This document shows positions 57,877 to 64,000 of a stretch of DNA of 64,000 nt, in pieces. This stretch comes from Usnea hakonensis (lineage: Eukaryota; Ascomycota; Lecanoromycetes; Lecanorales; Parmeliaceae). Below the pieces are notes generated by a model. The model had not been told where the DNA came from. It did no database searches and worked only from the letters and a program-made list of their open reading frames with translations. A program made the position numbers and the translations under genes. The stretch is taken from positions 186,001 through 250,000 of the forward strand of contig BLJB01000026.1 in assembly GCA_013423325.1 (NCBI GenBank), read 5' to 3'. Position 1 is the first letter of the stretch. The number at the start of each line of letters is the position of its first letter.

Positions 57877-58393
57877 CGACAGCTTGAAATATACCATTAC
57901 CACCGCGGTAGCATTCCAGGGTTGCTTTTTATTGTAGATAGTGTATGATATATAGATAGCAATCTCTCCTATGCGGACTACTTGCTTCAGTCCTGCAGGG
58001 TTCTCAAATAACATCGGCGAAGCTAAATGATACTGTACCTAGAGTCTCGTACTCGTATATTCTCAGATCCGAGGAATTAAGAAAAGGCGCTAAAAATGTC
58101 GTACATTACCTGGTAATCTCGAGGTATCTTACCTCTGGTAGCTACAACATAAGGTATCTAGTGTTTCCTACCTTAGCTATCACTAATGGTAGCACCCGTC
58201 ACTGCTTTCCGTTTGACACAACGAGCGATCAACTCAGATATCTCGGTCGTAAAAGTCGATATTCATACCGGAGAGGCTTGTTTCCCTTTATCGTCACCTC
58301 CGTTTTAAAGCAATCCGCATCCTCGAGCGATCTGGTATATCATGAAGAGACGGAACTTCAATTGTCCAGAAGCCTCTTACACCACCCGCTTCC
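57877..58393. other. Intergenic region RAT1 to RAV1
   Basis: 517 bases between same-strand genes, with several GGTATCT/AGGTATC words near 58118-58160. No gene is visible; it should hold the RAT1 3' end and the RAV1 promoter. Confidence 0.45.
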
Positions 58394-61300
58394 ATGCGAA
58401 CGGTATTACCTGGCAAGCCCCAGGCCAAGCTTCAAGCTTTTTGTACCACGCTCTGGGAAGGCCAACGCTTTGTGGTACGAGATCGTCATTCAGGTTCACG
58501 AACAGTCTTACAGATGCTAACAATCTCACCTTTTTAAGGCGTATGTCTCAGGCAATGCCTTAGTGATCCTTGGCGGCCCTCACAGCCTAATCCAGACAAT
58601 ATACGATGACCAGCTCCCGAGCTTAGAGGCTGTGGCAATTGATGAAGCTACTGGGAAGATAGCTGTATGCAGCTCAAAGAATGTCCGTATTTACAAGCCT
58701 TATGGAAAGGGAGAGGGTGCTTTAAAGGTAGAAGTCCAGATGACTTGTCCGGGTTCTTCATTTCTGAATCTGACGACATCAATAGTGGTCATTACAAACC
58801 TCGTTGCAGGTCCCGTATCCGTATCACGAAAAAGGAACACTGACACTATCATGGGGGTCGGAGGAAGAACTCCTAATTGGTTCCTCTTCTCTAAGACTTT
58901 ACGAGACTGCCGAGGAGTATACTCTGATTTGGAATCGGAGTCTCCCCAAACCTGTCAAGATTGCAAACTTCTCCTACGACGGTAGTCTTATTGCCTCAAC
59001 AGGTTACCGCGATCGACTTATCAAGATATGGCGAAGGCAGTCTTTCGGCTCAGATGACACGCGCTTTGACTTCACCTACCTTCCTCACCCTACAGCAGTG
59101 ACAGATATTCACTGGCGTAGGCCTCACGATCGCCAACAGATCCTTGACCATGTACTATTCTCAACGTGTGCCGACAGTAAGATCAGGGTATGGGCAGCGA
59201 CAGATCCACATGGGCTCCAGACCCTGCAATTATGGGCGGAGATAGACATGCAAGAGGCTATACAGCCTCGACATATCGATATCTCTCACCAGGCCAGTGA
59301 TCGCTATGCATTTATTATTGATAGCGAAGATTTCAAATTCGCAACTAAACGAGCGTCGCAGGTAGCTTCTAGCGACCGTGAACGAGACCACCATGCTCTG
59401 GGACACTTGCTAGAGGTTGCTAAGTCAAGTCCTGACATATGCGTTGTCGTCGACCGACGCGGTAACATGTCTGCATGGGGATTAGAGAACGTGGGTTGTC
59501 AGGCTCGGAAGAACACCGATAGATACAACATTGCCCACGTCGAGAACGTCAAGCTTTCATTTTTGCAAGACGTGAACCCTAAGCGAGATAATGTTAGATT
59601 CCTTACCTTTTGTAGTCAGCAGAATGCCTTACCTTTCACGCTTCTTGTGCATCACTTCGATGGAAGGATTATATGGTATGAGAGCAAACTCGAAGAACTT
59701 TTTGATCCTTCGCCGCGTCAGCAAAGACTGAGAACAAAGGCGTTATGGACAGGTCATGATGGGGCCGTTAAGAAGATTGTACGCAGTGGCAGTGGCAAAT
59801 CTCTGATATCTCGCACTAGTGATAACGAAGGATTAATCTGGAAGCAAGGAAATGATACGTCGGGCTTGGCTCTGACTCGAGTAAGCTCTCTGAGTTGCCC
59901 AGAGCACATACATCGATCATGCTTGCTACAAGAAGGAGATTTCGTCATCAATCTGCATCATCATAGTATATCACTTTGGGATGCAAGATCTCCTGTTGCT
60001 CGGCTTGCGGCCTCCTCTGCTTTTCAAGCCAAAGGAAAACCATTGTGTCTCATACCACTACCATATTCAGACACAAAGTCTCTCACTCACTACGTTGCTA
60101 CCATCACTTCGATGATGGAAGCCATTGTTTGGAAGGTCGATTTACCATCCAGATCTCAACAGCTTCATGATCACGACTCCATTCCTGCCATGTCACTATT
60201 CTGCGTTTCCGATTTAGGAATCCAGGACGACCTTGTATTTGTGTTGCCGGTAGATCCAGCTGGTTCCTTCTCTACTGCATCAGATTTTCTGGACACTTTC
60301 ACCAAAGAGTTGGCCATTTCATATACCGACAGTGGCGTACTGCGCGCTTGGACAGCTGCGCTTGATCTTGCCAAAAACTCTGTCCACTGGCTTGTCACGT
60401 CGACCACTGAAACTGGCATCAATAATCCTTCACTGGCAAGTGGAAGTTCGATCAGAAAGATTGCCGTTGTCGATAGCGCAAAGACTGGACTGACGATATG
60501 GGATCCTTGGGGAGGTCAGCTAGAGTTCAATGCCAAGTATGAACCATCTGATTCGATACAAGACCTCGACTGGTCGTCAACACCCGATGAGCAGTCAATC
60601 CTTGCTGTTGGCTTTCCGCACAAAGTCAAGATCCTTGCTCAGATGCGTTACGACTACCTGAATGCAGGCCCTGCTTGGGTACCTATAAGAGAAATTCACA
60701 TCAAAGATTTCACGTCTCATCCTATTGGAGACAGCACCTGGTTAGGTAGTGGTAATCTCGTTGTTGGAGCTGGAAATCAGCTATATATTTATGATAAAGC
60801 TGTGGACACATCAAACGACAAGATTATGGATCTCTCAATACCAGTCCACCAGCACCAATCCCTTAGCATTTTTGACATTGTCACTTATCTTAATGGACCA
60901 CTTCCAGTCTTTCATCCTCAATTTATTGCGCAATGTATCCTTGCGGGCAAATTATCCCAGGTGCAACAGATTTTCATAGGACTTTACAAGGCCTTGAAAT
61001 TCTTTGTTGATGGTGAGGACATAGACAGCTTTGTGACTATGAAGCCCAGCGATTTCTACATTGAACAGCAGGTAAAACAATGCAACCATTAGACCTATAC
61101 TCAACTCACGAACGCAGGACTTTTCCAACGCAGCCAAAAAGCAAACGCGATCATCATATGCAGATCCGGTCGATGACGATGAGCCGGAGACTGTTACTGA
61201 AGAGCTGGCTACCTCACTCAACGAACATCTTGCTAAGCTGGCTATCCCACAGCTCTCGAGCCATGAGCAGTTCTATTTGGCTGACATTGTTGAGTGCGTT

Positions 61301-62612
61301 GCCTCAGCCGAGAAACAACGACGCTCAATGGACGAGAACGCCATGCGCTATACTCTTTTCTTCCGCCAGCATATGATTAGAAAGAGCCAGCTTTCTGCGA
61401 CTCAAGTGAGCATTTCGTGGAGAGAGATGGTTTGGGCATATCACAGTGGCAGCCAAGACATATTGGTAGATCTGGTCTCCCGCCATTTTCATGGCCGAAT
61501 GCTCTGGGAACACGCGAGAGAGAGTGGGATGTTCATTTGGATGACTGATCTGGCCGCCCTCGTAAGTATTGCCTGCAAAGAGGAATTCGTCTACGCTAAG
61601 TAAAGGTCATAGAGAGCCCAATTTGAAATCATAGCGCGCAATGAGTACACAAAGACAGATGAGAAGAACCCCATTGATTGCAGCCTGTTCTACCTGGCAC
61701 TCAAGAAGAAAAATGTCCTTGTAGGACTGTGGAGGATGGCGGCATGGAATCGCGAGCAATCCGGGACTCAGAAGCTATTACGCAACGACTTCTCCGAGGC
61801 CCGTTGGAAGACTGCAGCATTGAAAAATGCTTATGCACTGTTAGGCAAACGACGATTTGGTACGTCGGGCTAAAGCCTTTCTTGTTGCCTTGACTGACGC
61901 GCTAGCAGAATATGCTGCCGCCTTCTTCCTCCTCGCAGGGAACCTACAGGACGCTATCAACGTCTGCGCTAACCAACTCCATGATGTGCAGCTTGCCGTT
62001 GCGGTTGCACGTGTCTACGATGGTGACGACAGTTTGGTACTTCGTTCGTTGCTAGTGGAGAAGGTGTTACCACAAGCCGCCTTGGAAGGTAATAGATGGC
62101 TGGCAACATGGGCTTTTTGGATGCTTGGCCAGCGCGACATGGCTGTCCGTGTCCTAATCTCGCCTGTCTACACTTTAATCAATTCGCCAGAGATCCCGGA
62201 TCTAAAATCCAAGTCCTACCTTTCCAGCGATCCAGCATTGGTGGTCCTCTATAAGCAGCTTAGGGGAAAGACTTTGCAAGCACTCAAAGGTGCATCAAAG
62301 GTCTCACCACGCGCGGAATGGGACTTTGTTGTTCAAAACGCGCGGCTTTATGATCGTATGGGTTGCGATCTGCTTGCACTGGACCTAGTGCGCAATTGGG
62401 AGTTCCTTCGTCAACCAAAAGAGACAAATTCAAATGGGACTCATCCCCCTGATCCGCGAGAGATGCTCCGACGGAGAAGTAGCCTTGTGGTCGATGACAT
62501 GCCTAGCCCAAGATCACCTACAGAGCAGAAGATGAAGCCAACGGGAAAGCCGGCGCCTACGGTCTTCGAGGAGCCAAGTACTAACAGTCTGCTGGACAGC
62601 TTTGGGTTCTGA
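58394..62612 (+). CDS. RAV1: RAVE complex subunit Rav1 (V-ATPase assembly)
   Basis: Rav1, with Rav2 and Skp1, reassembles the V1 and V0 sectors of the vacuolar proton pump. Six exons: 58394-58474, 58539-58727, 58810-61071, 61118-61561, 61613-61859 and 61909-62612, about 1308 aa. Exon 1 encodes MRTVLPGKPQAKLQAF and exon 2 continues AYVSGNALVILGG and LPSLEAVAIDEATGKIAVCS, matching fungal Rav1 N termini. The first two thirds hold WD40-type blades (LIASTGYRDRLIKIWRRQ, FSTCADSKIRVWAA, GHDGAVKKIV). The Rav1 C-terminal domain follows from about residue 850 (HEQFYLADIVECVASAEKQ, WREMVWAYHSGSQDILV, EYAAAFFLLAGNLQDAINVC). The donor of intron 2 at 58728 could instead be at 58734, adding two residues. 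The branch site GCTAACA is visible in intron 1. Exon 1 is only 81 bases. Confidence 0.93.
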
Positions 62613-63309
62613 GGTATCCCGATTTAGCTTTTGGCGGTTGGAGAAAGAAAAAAATATTTGGACATCACCCAATGCATGCTGCCCCCGTTTGAACTTGTAC
62701 TTGTAAATTTAAATACCACCTCCAAGGTCCGTTGCTCTGATCAAAGAGTTTCTCTTCAACCTTGACCTCCGGGGATAATGAAGACCATTTCGTGGCTACG
62801 GACCTGTCTGAGCCTCAACCGATCATTGCATTTCCAAGAATCGACACACTAGACGGAAAACACAGCCTTGCGGTTCAATGACAACAAGAACCAAAAGAGC
62901 AGCAACCTACATAGCTAGATCTTTGGCTTTTTCCCCGAGTAAAGACGATCTTAAAAAAACGCATCACGCATTACGGCGGAACAGGTACCATGATAAAGTA
63001 GTCCCCGATCCATCCCTCCTATCCTCTCGAACCGCAAAATGCTATGTTTCCTTCCGCACTCACCTCCCTATCATCCTCCTCGTATAGCCACATAACAGAC
63101 TGTTTCAATATATTCCGAACTTCACTACTACTCCGACAATCCACTCCATTATGTTAGGGATCTTCTTACACGTCCCCAAGTCCGCAAGATCTGTTGAGAG
63201 GGTGTATTCACTTATTTTCGATTATGAACAATTTAATACTGTGGTCTGGGATGAAGAGCCCAAAGCTTGTGCTCATTCATGAACTGGGATTCAATCCCCC
63301 AGATATGCG
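62613..63309. other. Convergent 3' region between RAV1 and the OPT gene
   Basis: About 700 AT-rich bases with no gene. RAV1 and the OPT gene converge here. A short plus-strand open frame (62878-63087) has no family resemblance. Confidence 0.5.
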
Positions 63310-64000
63310 TTAGAGATGCGGCACCTGCAGGCTCGCCAGCAGCAGATTCACAATACTTAGAAAACCTTCCCCCAGAATAAGTCCGCTGGCTAGCACAATG
63401 ACGGGAGTATCTTCACGAGCTCGGTAAATCCGCCAGTACCAATTCACGAGACCGCCGATCGCGCGAGACAAGGTGAACGAGGGAACATTATACATGCCTA
63501 GGCTTGTGTCAGAGGATTGACACCACGGCAAAGTGATGAAAGCTCCTCGCCACTTACCAACTGCGACGGCAATCCCTCCAGGCACCCAAGCTTGCCACCA
63601 ATGTCCTTGGCCCCTAATCCTCGCTGCAGTCAATGCCACAAAAACAAGTCCAGCTCCGAGGGCCCACTGCCCGACCATATGGGGCAAACCCTTACCTGTG
63701 ACTAGTCTCGCTGTGAAAATCCAAACGTATGCGGTTGGTACTTGAAATATCCCACCAGGTACTTTGTAGACATTGGTGTACAGTTGATAAACACTGGCGC
63801 TGACTATAGCACCCACGAAACTTCCAATCATCTGCCCCCAAAACTGCGCCCGTGGCGCAGCACCCAGCAAATGACCGGTCTTAAGATCTTGCATCATATC
63901 GCCCGCTTGTAACGCTCCTGATTCGCTAATCGCACCAGCGAGGAGATTGATGGTGATTGCATTAGGATTGGAAGCGGGAATGACGAGCGCGAAGAAGAGT
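63310..64000 (-). CDS. Oligopeptide transporter (OPT) superfamily, C-terminal part
   Basis: Proton-coupled membrane transporter of small peptides or metal-chelate-type substrates. Only the 3' end is in the window: exons 64000-63558 and 63497-63310, joined across a GT-AG intron (63557-63498), about 210 residues. The visible part starts LFFALVIPASNPNAITINLL, contains the family motif GDMMQDLKTGHLLGAAPRAQ, and has at least four hydrophobic helices (for example IGSFVGAIVSASVYQLY, GAGLVFVALTAARI and VIVLASGLILGEGFLSIVNL). The C terminus ends LLLASLQVPHL. The motif with YKVPGGIFQVPTAYVWIFTA places it in the OPT group rather than a generic MFS family. The N-terminal two thirds lie outside the window, so subfamily and substrate cannot be judged. 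Confidence 0.9.
   Translation of the reverse strand, partial: LFFALVIPASNPNAITINLLAGAISESGALQAGDMMQDLKTGHLLGAAPRAQFWGQMIGSFVGAIVSASVYQLYTNVYKVPGGIFQVPTAYVWIFTARLVTGKGLPHMVGQWALGAGLVFVALTAARIRGQGHWWQAWVPGGIAVAVGKWRGAFITLPWCQSSDTSLGMYNVPSFTLSRAIGGLVNWYWRIYRAREDTPVIVLASGLILGEGFLSIVNLLLASLQVPHL

Overview
The window is nuclear DNA from a filamentous ascomycete (Pezizomycotina). The evidence is short GT-AG introns (about 45-95 nt) in most genes, a fused five-domain AROM shikimate enzyme, intron-bearing histone H3 and H4 genes as a divergent pair, a Zn2Cys6 regulator, and fungal-type Syp1, Uso1, Rav1 and Mad1. I see no bacterial operon structure, tRNA, rRNA, CRISPR or virus. The class is not decided by anything here; Eurotiomycetes or Dothideomycetes relatives are both plausible.

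Layout from left to right. 1-18.5 kb: the 5' part of the spindle checkpoint gene MAD1 (minus), a Zn2Cys6 regulator whose zinc cluster is split by a GC-AG intron (plus), an NADPH-dependent FMN reductase (minus), a single-pass membrane protein with a C-terminal SH3 domain (minus), the F-BAR/muniscin endocytic protein SYP1 (minus, 8 exons), a small inverted-repeat element, a small unknown two-exon ORF and a CAK/Csk1-like kinase (plus), the divergent H3/H4 pair, and a carbonyl-reductase-type SDR (minus). 18.5-22.1 kb: a stretch of about 3.7 kb with no gene I can support, holding short tandem repeats. 22-36 kb: a C2H2 regulator (plus) converging on the H/ACA snoRNP assembly factor NAF1 (minus), then ALG9 mannosyltransferase, a membrane-anchored DUF3445 haem N-demethylase-like protein, an Mpv17/PMP22 protein and exonuclease V (all plus). 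36-54 kb: the AROM gene ARO1 and the centrin-binding spindle-pole protein SFI1 (minus), two small spliced genes (a twin CX9C protein resembling the complex I assembly factor NDUFAF8, and a Gly-rich hypothetical), cytosolic isoleucyl-tRNA synthetase and the vesicle tether USO1 (minus). 54-64 kb: the nuclear exonuclease RAT1 and the RAVE subunit RAV1 (plus), then the 3' part of an OPT transporter (minus) running off the right edge.

These are mostly conserved housekeeping genes with no shared pathway, typical of fungal gene order. I found no biosynthetic cluster and no convincing new multi-gene system. The best leads are local: the GC-AG intron inside a zinc cluster, the inverted-repeat element at 12.0-12.25 kb, the tiny spliced twin CX9C gene, and the unresolved small ORF in front of the kinase. 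Exon boundaries were read by eye from splice consensus, reading frame and family resemblance; none has transcript support.
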